DNA of 64,000 nt. Origin: Desmodus rotundus (Eukaryota > Chordata > Mammalia > Chiroptera > Phyllostomidae). How positions within the stretch are numbered: the stretch's first letter is position 1; every line of letters begins with the position of its first letter. A program made the translations under genes and the position numbers. The notes below the pieces were generated by a model. It had not been told where the DNA came from and searched no databases. It saw only the letters and a program-made list of their open reading frames with translations. Below are positions 12,276 to 23,060 of the stretch, piece by piece. Location: the NCBI RefSeq assembly GCF_022682495.2, contig NC_071388.1:174869622-174933621 (forward strand), read 5' to 3'.

Positions 12276-13746
12276 CTTTACCTTTGGGGATTGTGAGCCA
12301 TTTCTTCACTGAATTCATTTACTGAATCTAGACAAAAATATTTATATTCGAACCTAGTCCTTTGTGTTCCCTTTCATCTGAGTTAATTTCAGTTGTTGGA
12401 CTTGTACAACAACGGAGAGGAAGAAGTTTTACCTTGGGCCTTAGAAGTGCACAGCAGCGGTGCTTTTGGCGTGCATCAGGGAAATTCGCGATTTAACTCT
12501 GCTGCTTCTCTATACCTATAGTACGGACTGCTTGTGGTGACTTCTATGCGGCCCTCATTAGGTCTCTCTCAGTTTTTCACTGAATCTCACCTCATAGTCT
12601 ATGGATTGTCAGCTTAAAAACAAAAATGTGAATCACAAATTTGACAACAAAGTGGACCCTCTAGCCAACTATATTAATTCTGGTATGAAAAAAGGAAAAA
12701 ATATAAACATTGGTCAAACTCAGAGTGGGCATGGCGTTCCCTGTGTGACACTGTTGTCTGGATAGACCCAGGGGTTGACACGACAGTCCTTGTCCTCTGT
12801 TTCTACTACGGGATATATGATAGTGTTCCCTAACGCCATTGTCCCCTTATTACATAATATGGCAGCTATGGAGGTACCCATCTCAGGACCTCATTTTAAG
12901 AATGAACCTGCCATTTAACTGCAGTGAGCTGGCAGTCTCCAGGTATTAGCGACTTCAAGATTGACCTCGGTTTTCGAGCTCCGGCCACGTTCTCTTTGTG
13001 CAACCACAGCCAAAGGGCAAGCACGGTGGCACACTAGGGCCTGGCAATCCTGGCCGCACGTACACGACACTGCCCTAATGGGCACATTTGCTCTGGAGAT
13101 GCACGTGTGTTTGACCTAAGTTTTGCCAGATTTATATCTTGTTTTGAGGTTTGCTCTGCCCAGTTTTGCTTCCCACTCTCTTTCCTTTCAGTCACCAGAT
13201 CTGCTTCACAGTTTGAGGACTTTCCCAGCCCAATTTGGCTTCCTCTACATTTTCTCTTTCACTCCCACAACAGACAAACCGTTTGCCCTCCAAATTTGTC
13301 TCCGTGCCTCCTTCCCAGAGGACCAAACTGACGCGTGCAGTAACAGAGTTTGAGAAGGCTGTGTGCTCACTCCCTCCACCTGAGCAAAAAGGGAAAGGGA
13401 CTCGTGGACATGGACAACAGTGATTGTGGGGGTGAGGGGTATAAAGAGACTATATGGTAATGGAAAAAACTAAACTTTCAGAAACAAACAACCAAAAGAG
13501 AAGAAGGCAGCTATGTAGAAATTTACTTAGCGACTTCATTTGCCAGCTCACCTTGGGCCTAGACGTGGCCATATGGCTAAGTGCCTGGCAATGGAATGTA
13601 ACTGAAAGTGATGTGTGCAACTACTGCTTTGCTTCCTTGAGAGGAAATTGCTTGCCTTCTACTTCCATTGTTTTCTTGTTCCTGAAAGTTGGCACATTGA
13701 TGTGGCCTTGACTAAGCTTCTAATATGCAGAAAATTCTCTTAAAGA
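12276..13746. other. No gene recognised; possible LTR fragment
   Basis: Moderately GC-rich in 12720-13420, unclassified. Three overlapping plus-strand open frames (13107-13423) sit in pyrimidine-rich sequence and show no domain. Sequence at 13555-13700 ('gtggccatatggctaag', 'caatggaatgtaactgaaag', 'tgatgtgtgcaac') resembles a common old MaLR-like LTR motif; I hold that only weakly. Confidence 0.4.
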
Positions 13747-13915
13747 TGGGGTTAGCAAACGATAGCCCACAGGTAAAAGCTGGCCTATGGCCTACGTTGT
13801 ATGATTTGTAAGCGAAGAATGAATTTTATATTTGTAAAGCACTGTTAAAAGAATAAAAAGGGGCAGAATATGTGATAGAAACTATCTATATATATATGGC
13901 CCATCACATACCCAA
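13747..13915 (-). mobile_element. hAT-Charlie nonautonomous element (MER1/MER3-like)
   Basis: The plus strand begins 'ggggttagcaaacgatagcc', then 'aagctggcctatggcctacg' and 'ttgtaagcgaagaatg'. This is the reverse of elements ending '...gcgggccgtagtttgccgacccctg'. An interior 'gcagaatatgtgatagaaac' and a (TA)n run at 13888-13900 follow. The far terminal repeat is degraded. No coding sequence. Confidence 0.6.
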
Positions 13916-16029
13916 AAGCTAACTTGCTTGCCAAATTCTCTTCTGTTTCTCATTACACATAATGCTTTGCGAAATATTTAATCAAATAAGTATTGATAGT
14001 GTAAGCAAATCTTAATGATTGACCACCATTAATAATTTTATTTGTGCTACCCGAATAAAGTATTTTTTAAAATTAGCAAATTAGCATTCATTCACTGAGA
14101 AGATATTTAGAAAGAGGGTATTGGAATGCTGTAACAGAAATTTTTTGTTATGACAGACAGTGAAAAATGAAAAAAAATTCTTGTGATGGGTATTTTCTGA
14201 TGCAACCATGGCCTATCCAAAACATATTTAAATAAATGAAAAGTAAAGTGATACTGTTTTACTAGCAGCATCTGGGTGCATAGCTTATTAGTTTACCACA
14301 AATATTAAGAAAATACAGTATGCTTCATAATTTAGTCTTGAAGTCTTCTCTAAAAAATTTCTTTGCAAAGAACCTTGTCTACTTTTAATACAAAGGCTGG
14401 AAATGCAAGGCATGAAAATATGTTTCACTCTTAAATAGTTGGAGGTTTTGTTTAGTTAGTAAATTTCAAGGCAGGAGATGGAAGTAATTTCTTTCTAGAC
14501 ATATTAATTCTAATTTAAGAAAGATAAAACAACCAGCCTGATGATGTGCCAGTTTATTAAATTTATATACCTGAAATTTAATTTCTACCAAATTAACTGT
14601 GATAAATATCGGGTTTTCCTTTCCAAGGAATCAGGCAATCACAACTATTACCAAAAAATGCCAAGGGGGAGGAGACGACACAAAATTTATGTCAGTGACA
14701 GCAAAGTTCCAGTGCTTTTAAGTTAATTCAGTTGTTTTGTTTGCCTACTATGGACATGTTATAGGGGAAAATATAATGGAAGAAGTATTAAAATCTTCCA
14801 CGTGATCCTTGAAACTACTTTTTAGTGGGTGAAAATCAGTGATGAGGTACATACCATAAGTTATTAAACTGCTTGTTTTGAAGTTTCCTTTGGGGGGATT
14901 GTAGTTAATTTCATGATGGACACCTTAATAAATACATTTCGTTCTTGCATTAAAACGTGCTTAGGAGTGAAGTTTTCTTAATCAAAGAATTTGAAAATCT
15001 TTTGTCTTTACTTGTTGCTGTTCTGCCCTTGCCCATAGCAGGCACTTCTATTCCAGCCGAGTGCCCTTTCCCGCTAAAACTCCATGTGCTTCAGATTCTC
15101 AGAGCGCGGTGCTCCAAACAGCACTGTAGCTGAACACACAGTTAGCATTCTATGACCTGTCTGTTATCTTCCTCCCATGGTTTTCTAAAACCCTCACCTA
15201 GATTTCAATGCGACTAAAAACAAAGGAACTTAGCAACATCACTGAAACTCTGGTGATGTAAATTTTTATTAAAAAGTGTTTTGCTTATTTACTAGGACTC
15301 TACAGACAGAGGACCTTCCATGACAGATTTCGATCATTTTTACACTATCTGGTCTTCATTTTGGTGCATTTCTCCAAACTGTTTTTCCCCAAACACCACT
15401 TTTTATTACTTTGAGTAACATGTTTTAATTGTATCTGTAAAATGTTTTCAATTACATAAAATAGAAGACAGTAAAAGATGTCAAAGTGCTAAATGAAACA
15501 TTGTTATTTTATTAATTACGCTTCCTGTGTTTTGGAACATGTCTATGCTAGCAAGATGTTTAGACATTTTTAGGGGAAAAGTTGTTTTAAATTCAAAAGT
15601 AGTAGGAAAAAACCCTGTACATATTGGTTACCACATGTATTTTAACAGCTCATCTGCTCTCAGCATGCACATCTCAGTTGTCCTCTACACCCCATGACCC
15701 CCTGCAAAAAAAAAGTCCAGTATTTATTGTTTCTTGAACACTCTATATTTTTACCTCAAGACTTTGTCCTCTTTTTATTCACTTCTCTGAAATGTCCATC
15801 TCCATTTTTAAACTTCTAAGATCAATTTTGACTCAGGGTTCAACTCAAGCAATTAGGTAACTAGATGGTGTTGTGGGCAAAGGGAGGGCTTAGGAAAGGG
15901 AATGAAATTTCATTCGGGGACTTTCCTATGTCAGGTCCTGGTGCCAGGAGTTTCAAAAATGCTCTTGATACTATCATCACTAGAACCATTGTACCACTGA
16001 GTTGTGCCTGCACAGAGGTAAGCCCTGGA
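13916..16029. other. No gene recognised
   Basis: AT-rich, unclassified. Contains a 16-bp perfect palindrome at 15900-15915 and one open frame of 61 codons (14541-14726) with no similarity that I recognise. Confidence 0.45.
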
Positions 16030-16170
16030 GTAGGTGCTTAGATACACTGCCTAATTCAGTACTCCAAACAACTCCGTGGAGAAGGTGTCCACCTATATAT
16101 GTGGGATCAGACAAGTCTGCTTAAAGCACATAGCAAACAGTGGTAAAAATGGGATTTGCAAACAGTCCAC
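16030..16170 (-). repeat. MIR SINE fragment
   Basis: The plus strand shows 'ggagtaggtgcttagataca', 'ctgcctaattcagtactcca', 'aacaactccgtggagaaggt', matching the reversed MIR series 'catctcatttaatcctcacaacaaccctgtgaggtaggt'. It lacks a clear tail. Confidence 0.6.
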
Positions 16171-16379
16171 TGGAATCCTAAAGTTGGCCTCTTCTTTCTG
16201 TCCCTCGTTGTCTCTTGTGCCTCTGCTCTGATCTGGAAGGGACATTTGTTTTGCTCTCCTATTATTTATTTCTCATCTAAAACCTGTCCCATTTACTGTG
16301 TTAGGTCACTTTCCCTTCCTTCCATCATAGATGTATGCTTATATCATCATTAAATATATGTTTTGTTTCACAACCAGAT

Positions 16380-16470
16380 TACAACTTCCATGAGAGAGGA
16401 TTATTACTCAAATAGTGGCAATTCTGATGCTTTGCACATTGTGGGTGCTTAATAAATAATTTTGTTGAGG
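16380..16470 (+). repeat. L2/MIR 3' end fragment
   Basis: The sequence 'acaacttccatgagagagga' followed by 'ctttgcacattgtgggtgct' and 'taataaataattttgttgag' is the conserved L2 3' end ('gctccttgagggcaggga...gcacatagtaggtgctcaataaatatttgttga'). Confidence 0.7.
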
Positions 16471-16525
16471 ACAATGGTTAACTTTGGCATATATATGAAA
16501 GAAAAGTGAATGTTCTTTAAATTAA

Positions 16526-16567
16526 GAAGAAGGAGGAGGAGGAGGAGGAGGAGGGGGAGGAGAAGGA
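16526..16567. repeat. (GGA)n microsatellite
   Basis: A run of GGA units, interrupted once by GGGGG, in a purine-only tract of about 42 bp. Polypurine mirror-type sequence of this kind can form triplex DNA in vitro; any role here is unknown. Confidence 0.95.
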
Positions 16568-17289
16568 ATCCAGCGAAGGATCTTTTTATTGAAAGAGAAG
16601 AAAAAAAGCAAAGTCACACTTTATAATTTCTCCCCTTTTTATTTTCATCTTTCTACCTCTTGACCGTAATCTTCAACATACTTAGATGTTGAGTTTTTAT
16701 TTCTTGTGATATTATTTTTATACTGGGGCCTACATATGTGGTTACTCTATATTTTAATTTTCCATCTAAACAGAAAATGAGATTCTACCAAAAAGGGAAA
16801 TTGATGCTATGTATATATAATGATGGAAAGAAATGTGGGTGTCTAGCATAGGTTGATCTTTTTAAAAAATGTAGTTTTACATTAACTTTTAATCCAGAGG
16901 GGATTTATTAGGTTACTGCCACTGAATTACAGGCACTCTTTAGTTTCCTTGCTTTAGCTGGTGCTAAAAAAATGCAATTGCAGCTATTCTTAACCTAAAT
17001 GCTTCTTGGTTTTCTTTTAAATATTTTAAACGAAAAACTGGAATAAAAGTCCTTTTAAGATGAACCAGCTTCCTATATAACTAAAGATTTAACTTCTTTT
17101 CTTGTCTCCTTCTCAGAAATGAAATCTGTATTCAGGATGTAACACTTCTTCTGAAGTGCTTGGAGAATCAGAGAAAATGGCCCATTTTCATTTTAATGAA
17201 TCATGCTGGAGAATAAATTTACATGATGTTAATACTGAGACCTGGAAGATGGTACGGTATAATGCTCATAATAAAGGATTTAGGAACCA
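16568..17289. other. No gene recognised
   Basis: AT-rich unclassified DNA with short A/T runs; no open frame of note and no repeat that I can name. Confidence 0.45.
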
Positions 17290-17410
17290 TGACAGTTCTG
17301 GGGTATGAATGCTGGTAAGCCACTCATGTGTGACTTTGGATGAGTTACTTGAGCTCACAGTTCCTCAATAAATTGAGATGGAGTGCGTAGGGAAAGCAGC
17401 ACATTGCTGA
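17290..17410 (+). repeat. Probable MIR SINE fragment
   Basis: A stretch reading 'gtgtgactttggatgagtta', 'cttgagctcacagttcctca', then 'aaattgagatggagtgcg' follows the MIR core order 'tgtgaccttgggcaagttacttaacctctctgtgcctcagtttcctcatctgtaaaatggg', with gaps. Assignment is tentative. Confidence 0.5.
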
Positions 17411-17916
17411 AAACCAACTCTGTGAGGCCCAAGTGAGATAAACAAGGCACTGGAGCTATGCTTTCCTCACACACCCCAGAACTTTCTGCACACAAAACAG
17501 CACCACCCAGTCAGGCATCACTCATTGTGGTTTCTTTAAATGAAACTGGCTGCAGCTGAAAGGCTTTGCTCCGAGAAATGGAGGGACGTAGTCCTATCTC
17601 AGGTGGCCAGATGAGGAGGTAAACTGGGAGGAAGCAGACCTAAAAATGGTATGTTTGGCGCCATCTGTCTCTCGGCTGTGCAGTCAGTCTTCGGCAGTTT
17701 ATATCTAATAACCATATGAAAGAGGAACAGGAAGGGGAAATCTGTATCTATGAAGATAGAAGGTGAACACATAGAGGAAAGAAAAAAAAACTCCACCAAG
17801 GAGGTAATTTCAAAATTCAGTAAACAAAGCTGGATCAAAAAAGTCTAGCGTGCAAGTGTACAAATTTGACCACAAAACTCTTATGAGATGACATTTGCCA
17901 TTCCCTCGTAGCATTT

Positions 17917-17952
17917 GCTCACTGCATGCATTTTGCTCACCATGCAGTGAGC
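17917..17952. repeat. 12-bp perfect inverted repeat (hairpin)
   Basis: Arms GCTCACTGCATG (17917-17928) and CATGCAGTGAGC (17941-17952) are exact reverse complements separated by 12 bases. A near direct repeat (GCATTTGCTCAC and GCATTTTGCTCAC, 17911-17940) overlaps the left arm and loop. It could extrude as a cruciform or fold as an RNA hairpin. No named repeat family contains it as far as I can tell. Confidence 0.9.
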
Positions 17953-18393
17953 GCTCCAGAGCGCTCTGCATTTCAAAGGGTTTAGTCACATCGACAGGAC
18001 CGTTTCCCAAATGGGCTCAGGGATACTGCAGACGGCTATCGTGACCTTTAGTGGGTTTTTTGGTCTTTTTGTGTGTCGGTTCCCTTACTGGGATATGGAG
18101 GTTATCAAATCCCACAGGCTACTGTAAAGATTGAAGGTGTTAACATATGACAAATGAAATTTGTTATTTTGGTTCAACATGCATCTTTGGCCAATTTGAA
18201 CCATCAGTGATATCAGAAAATAAAAGGAATTATTTAACAAGTAACTGGATTTAGAATTCACTGACAACTCTCTGCAACTAAGAGCATTTAAGCTTTTGGT
18301 ACATTCAGTTATTTGTTAGGGTTTTTTTTTTTTTTTTTTTGGCCTTTACAATTATTATGCAGTGTGTGAGCCACCATGAAAGCTGTTTAATAG
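17953..18393. other. No gene recognised; poly-T run
   Basis: Unclassified, with a run of 19 T at 18322-18340. The T run could be the tail of an otherwise unrecognised minus-strand retrocopy, but no body is identifiable beside it. Confidence 0.45.
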
Positions 18394-18764
18394 GGTTTTT
18401 TAAAAAAATTTTATTGTTATTCAATTACAGTTGTATGCCTTTTCTCCCCATCCCTCCACCCCACCCCACCTCCCTCCCCCACCTCCAATGGACAAAAACT
18501 TAGAGCTTTCCCACTAAGATCAGGAACAAGACATGATGCCCTCTCTCACCACTCCTATTCAACATAGTATTGGAAGTCCTAGCCACAGCAATCAGACAAG
18601 AACAAGCAATAAAATGCATCCAAATTGTAAAGGAGGAAATGAAACTGTCACTGTTTGCAGATGACATGATAGTGTACATGGAAAATCCTGTAGACTCCAC
18701 CAAAAAACTACTCGACCTAATAAGTGAATTTGGCAAAACAGCTGGATACAAAGTCAATACTCAG
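18394..18764 (-). mobile_element. LINE-1 with twin-priming inversion
   Basis: Two LINE-1 pieces lie head to head. 18394-18488 is the LINE-1 3' UTR and A-tail on the minus strand (plus strand: T/A run, 'ttcaattacagttgtatgcc', C-rich run). 18489-18764 is an ORF2 reverse-transcriptase piece on the plus strand. It encodes [20 protein letters not shown], then the catalytic FADD motif in [16 protein letters not shown], then AGYKVNTQ. A frameshift and an in-frame TGA upstream of CPLSP inactivate it. The bases TAATAG flank both ends (18388-18393, 18765-18770), a likely target-site duplication. This arrangement is the signature of twin priming during insertion. Confidence 0.85.
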
Positions 18765-18770
18765 TAATAG

Positions 18771-20812
18771 TTTTCTAAAAGTATATTTAAAGTATTTTTT
18801 CCTTTCAAAATCATACATGAATAAAGGTAACTGAAATTATCCTGTAATTTATCCTTGTTTCTTTCAGAGAAAAATAATCTTATGATAAGGTTTAATCTCA
18901 AGTCCATGTTTATGCAGACTTATTTCAAATCACTGATTATGAAAATTTCTTACAGTCTGGCTGCCCATGAAATACTCTTATTGAAATTTTATCTTTTTAG
19001 TAGTACATGCTCTACAGTACGTTTCACCTTGGTCACACCATGAAAAAGGAAAAGGGATATTAGCTGAGAGAGGAGGTGTTCATGGGTTATATGTTTGGGT
19101 TATAAAAAATGTTCATAGCAATGATCGAACTTTATAATCTGTCTACATTATGGTAGGTATCAAGCTAATAGAGTATTAGACAAATGATGTACTAAGGGAC
19201 AAGACACCTTAAGTTCACACACCTGTTATTCCTTCCATTGTGTTTGGTCTACATGAAACCTCTAAAGACACTTGCCTTGAAATCTTTTTATTTTGTTAGC
19301 ATATAGTGCATTAATTTATTACCTAACTGTATATATGGCAGAAAAATATACTTGAAGTCAACTTTCTCTTTTAATATGACATGTGTATAATAAAAACTAG
19401 GTATCATTCACTAGATTGGACTTGGGAAGAAAAGAATTTATATATATATATCTTCTTGACATTAAACAAAATTTCACACAGTACATAAGGCTAAACTCTC
19501 AGTGTGGAAGCTCATAGATATTTATATTCTACTCTGTGCAAGAACTGTAGGAAAAACAAAATCCAACTAATTAATAAATGAGGAGGACTTTGCCTGTTTG
19601 TTCGTTGGGAGAAACTACACTATAACTCATTTATTTATTTCCTAACTTTGCAAAATATTTAATCCTGCTATCGTGGCTCTAAGGAAGTATATATGGTATC
19701 TTGAGAGAAAAGAGCCTATAGTTCCATGCACTGTGTCAGGGTTGGGGAAGTTGTTAGGTAGAGAGAAGAAGACGATACCCAGTTTCAAAAGGGGAGAGAA
19801 ATCTAAGGAACAAACATTGGTCCCAAGGTGTGTGGATCCTACTTCCACAGCGTCCTGAGTCCCAGCACCAAGAGAGTGAAAAGCCACCTCAGGGACAGCA
19901 TTGCAGCTGCAGAATTTACCTGAGGGGCCAGAGTTTAGAGACAGCTCATCAAATCTTTGTTTGTTTAATAAACCTAAGGCACAGTGCCAAATTGGTTAAA
20001 TGTACCATGTCTGTGCTCACTCAAGCATGTTGCCACAGTAAATTAAAGAAGAAATGGAAAGGGAGCTGAGCCGTTATAACTAGATTCAATGCAAGAGACT
20101 AAAGATTCTATTAGAAACTCTTCTATGGTTAACATACAGTATGTGTGATACCAAAAAATGATATTTCTGAGGAAATACTTTATATCATTCCTGACAGACT
20201 CAGATCCCTGTATTAAGTCTGTTGATGTTCTCTGTTAGTATTTTTATTAATAAAGCCATAGTTTAATCCTTCATTTTCTTTCTATACTGTATATTTCAGC
20301 TGTATGTTTGACTGCAAAAGAAAAAGTAAATTGCTTACTAAACTCAAATTTATTTATAAAGAAGTAAATGCTGGGAGGAAATACTTAGTATAATCAGTTC
20401 CTGTTCCTTGCCTTGAGCCAAACATTGATTTAGAAAAGACAAACTTTTTCCTGTGTGGCTCATATCCCTGTAGCTTCCTGATTCACTGAGGAACTACGGT
20501 ATCTCAGTATTGGATTTTTCTGCCTGCAGATCAGCAATGAGAAAATGGTTTCCTTGTAGAGAGGCTCTGGGAAGCAATATAGGTGTTGGACTTCAGTATT
20601 TCCATCACTTCCAAAAACTATTAGTTCAAAGCAAATAAGATTTTTTCCCCCCAAACACATCTACAGAGGCTAAATTGTAGTCATAGATAAGAAGGGACTG
20701 AATCCATGAAGGAAGACAGAAGGGGTAGTGGGGAAAGAGAGGCTCACACTTTTTTTAACACTACTTACAGGGCCTGCCTGTCTACCAACCACAGCAATAT
20801 GTGGTTAATAAA
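18771..20812. other. No gene recognised
   Basis: AT-rich DNA with a (TA)n run near 19438-19451. Open frames at 19642-20069 overlap on both strands in a more GC-rich patch (19660-19960), with no recognised domain. 20460-20660 (minus, 66 codons) is also unrecognised. Confidence 0.45.
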
Positions 20813-21240
20813 TGTTTAAAATTAAATTTATTGGAGTGACATTGGTTAATAGTACCATATAGGTGTCAAGAGGACACCTCTATGATACATGATCTGTATA
20901 TTGCATTGTATGCCCACCACCCAAAGTCAAATCATCTTCCTTTGCCATGAATTTGTCCCCCTTTACACTTTACTAGCCCTCCACCCCCCTTCCATCTGGT
21001 AACCACCATACAGTTGTCTGTGTCTACGAATTTCAGTTTTATTTCCTACATATGAGTGAAATCATATGGTTCTTAGCTTTTTCTGATGTCTTTTGCTTAG
21101 CATGATATTCTCAAGGTCCATCCATGTTATTGCAAATGGCAGTATTTCATTCTTTCTTATGGCTGAGTAGTATCCCACAGATATACGTACCACATCATCT
21201 CTATCCAGTCCTCTACAAAGGGCACTTCTACTGGTGGGTT
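20813..21240 (-). mobile_element. LINE-1 3' end (older)
   Basis: On the minus strand a degenerate ORF2 C-terminus encodes YYSAIRKNEILPFAITWMDL and then ENIMLSKRHQ, close to the usual LINE-1 'YYSAIKKNEILPFATTWMDLE...MLSEISQ'. This is followed by 3' UTR sequence; in the plus strand that is 'acatatgagtgaaatcatatgg' back to 'aattaaatttattggagtga'. Substitutions and frame breaks show it is old. The upstream open frame (to 21403) runs out of LINE-1 into unrelated sequence. Confidence 0.82.
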
Positions 21241-21479
21241 TCCTGCACTTTTCCAGACCACCTCTGGCTCCGCACTTACAAAGAGAGAGGGTATCATCCC
21301 AGAAGCAGTGAGTAGCAATTGGGTCAGAGCAAGTCACCCTGAGGACACTACTGGTGGTGCCAGCACCAGCTGCTTTGAATAAAACAACAGATATGCAGAG
21401 CACAGAGTCGAATCAATTATCCCGATATTTTCTGAAATATTCACGTACCCTTTGCTTCTAGGTAAACCCAAGGACTCAG

Positions 21480-21880
21480 TTTATTTCTTACTCATACTTC
21501 ATGTTTCCCACCTTTCAGTCTCTTAACTCATGCGATTCCTTTTGTCTAAAACTAGCTTGCTTTCTTCTGCCGTGTCTGAATGACCAAAACCCATCACACA
21601 CATTTCAAATACCACCTCCTAAGTAACTTGCATGCTTATCCATGTCCCTTTTTCTTAAAGTAAGGCTTTCTCATCTGAACTCTGGAGCACTTTGCCCTGA
21701 ATTTGGGCTATCAGTCGTGTTCACCTTGTCTGTAGAGTTAATTGTGGCTAGGTCATCTCATAATTCTCAGTAAACGCTTTGACAGTAGGATCTCTGTCTA
21801 ATTTATATTTGTATCCCTTAAGGCTTATCACTTATCACAGGAGATAGTCAGTAGATATTTGTTTAACACATACACACATA
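21480..21880 (+). repeat. L2 LINE 3' region
   Basis: The order 'gcgattccttttgtctaaaa', 'tgaatgaccaaaacccatc', 'atttcaaataccacctccta', and at the end 'aggatctctgtctaatttat', 'atttgtatccct' and 'agtcagtagatatttgtt' follows the L2 3' UTR from the proline/cysteine-rich stretch to the 'tagtaggtgctcaataaatatttgttga' end. Confidence 0.75.
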
Positions 21881-22499
21881 TTGAAATAGAGACAAAAGTG
21901 ACACTTGGGGATTGAATTAGCTAATTGCTCCAATTCTTCACTGAATTTAGGCTATCGAGACAAAACTCCTGATCCCTGGACTCTAGCACAGTCTTTCCTA
22001 ACCTCCTTTCCTTTTTTTCCCTTCTAGCCTTCTAGACTCAGGTAAGGCCTTTCTGCCCACCCCTATTCATACACTCTTCCTCCTGCTTGACCTAGTTACT
22101 TTGATAGACAAACTAGGTCAACAGTCTAGGGGCCAACAGCCCCAGGCTTTTTTTCTCCCAAAGGTAAAGATGACTGAATATTGGTCTGTAAGCAAAGAAT
22201 CCAGTCCTTGAAGTTCCTTTACAACTCCAAAGAGTATAGGATCTTAAGAAATGACCCTCTCTTTCCCAGTGAGTCTTAAAGTCAGAACTTCCAGGTTAAA
22301 ACCCTTTGAGTCTTCTTAGACAATCCACTTGTCTTTCTCCATATCCAGATAGCCCTAAATATTTTCCCCAACAAGAGCATCTGTGATCTGGGTGCACCTC
22401 GTCGCTCCTGCAGACTAAGGGAGCAACCTACTTCAGTCTACCACCCTGGACTGAGCCGGCACGCACCCACGTGTGCCTGTATTCCTCTCAGGCCACATG
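21881..22499. other. No gene recognised; short inverted repeat
   Basis: C/T-rich sequence without a named repeat. Contains a perfect 11-bp inverted repeat, TTGACCTAGTT (22087-22097) and AACTAGGTCAA (22111-22121), with a 13-base loop. Confidence 0.5.
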
Positions 22500-22690
22500 T
22501 GATGTGGCACAGCATAAGCTGGGTTCAAGTTCAACTTCTTCTGCTTCTAAGCTCTGTGACTTTATGGAACCTAACTTAAGGTTTTGTTTCCTTATCTGCA
22601 AAATGGGGATGATAATGTCAATTTCACTGCAAGGATTAAACAAGAAAAGGCATTTAAATCACGTGGCACAATGCTTAGAACACAGTAACC
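22500..22690 (+). repeat. MIR SINE, nearly full length
   Basis: A clear MIR: 'gctgggttcaagttcaactt', 'ctaagctctgtgactttatg', 'ttccttatctgcaaaatggg', 'gatgataatgtc', 'caaggattaaacaagaaaag', and 'cacaatgcttagaacacagta'. All consensus blocks occur in order on the plus strand. Confidence 0.85.
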
Positions 22691-22929
22691 TTTACCCTTA
22701 AGAAATGGTCTCACCTGTTCCCTGCATAACACATTCTCTTCTATGCTTGTTCTCCCCATCTAAGTTGCTTTTCTTTCTCTTTTTTCTTAATGAAATACTA
22801 TTCATCCACCAGTTGACTGTCAAATTATCTTACATAATTTCATCTCTACTAATCCGCTTCTCTTTTCTATAAACATCACTTATTTTCTGTAGCATGGAAA
22901 TTAGAAATAGTATGTATTATCTTGCATTC

Positions 22930-23060
22930 TTTCATATTTTCTTGTATAAACTTGACTATCAGATCTTTAAGGACAGGGTCATGTTTATGGTCAAGTGTCT
23001 GACATGGGCTTAGCCTAGTGCTAGTGCATAAAAAGTAAACAGCAAACATCTATTGGCTCA
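22930..23060 (+). repeat. L2/MIR 3' end fragment
   Basis: Contains 'agatctttaaggacagggtc', 'atgtttatggtcaag' and 'aacatctattggctcaac', following the L2 3' end 'ctccttgagggcagggaccatgtct...aaatatttgttgaa'. Confidence 0.55.

Noticed and set aside
18570..18767. Reverse-transcriptase-like gene (FADD motif)
   Set aside because: It is a short LINE-1 ORF2 piece inside an inverted insertion, with an upstream frameshift and stop and no other domains.
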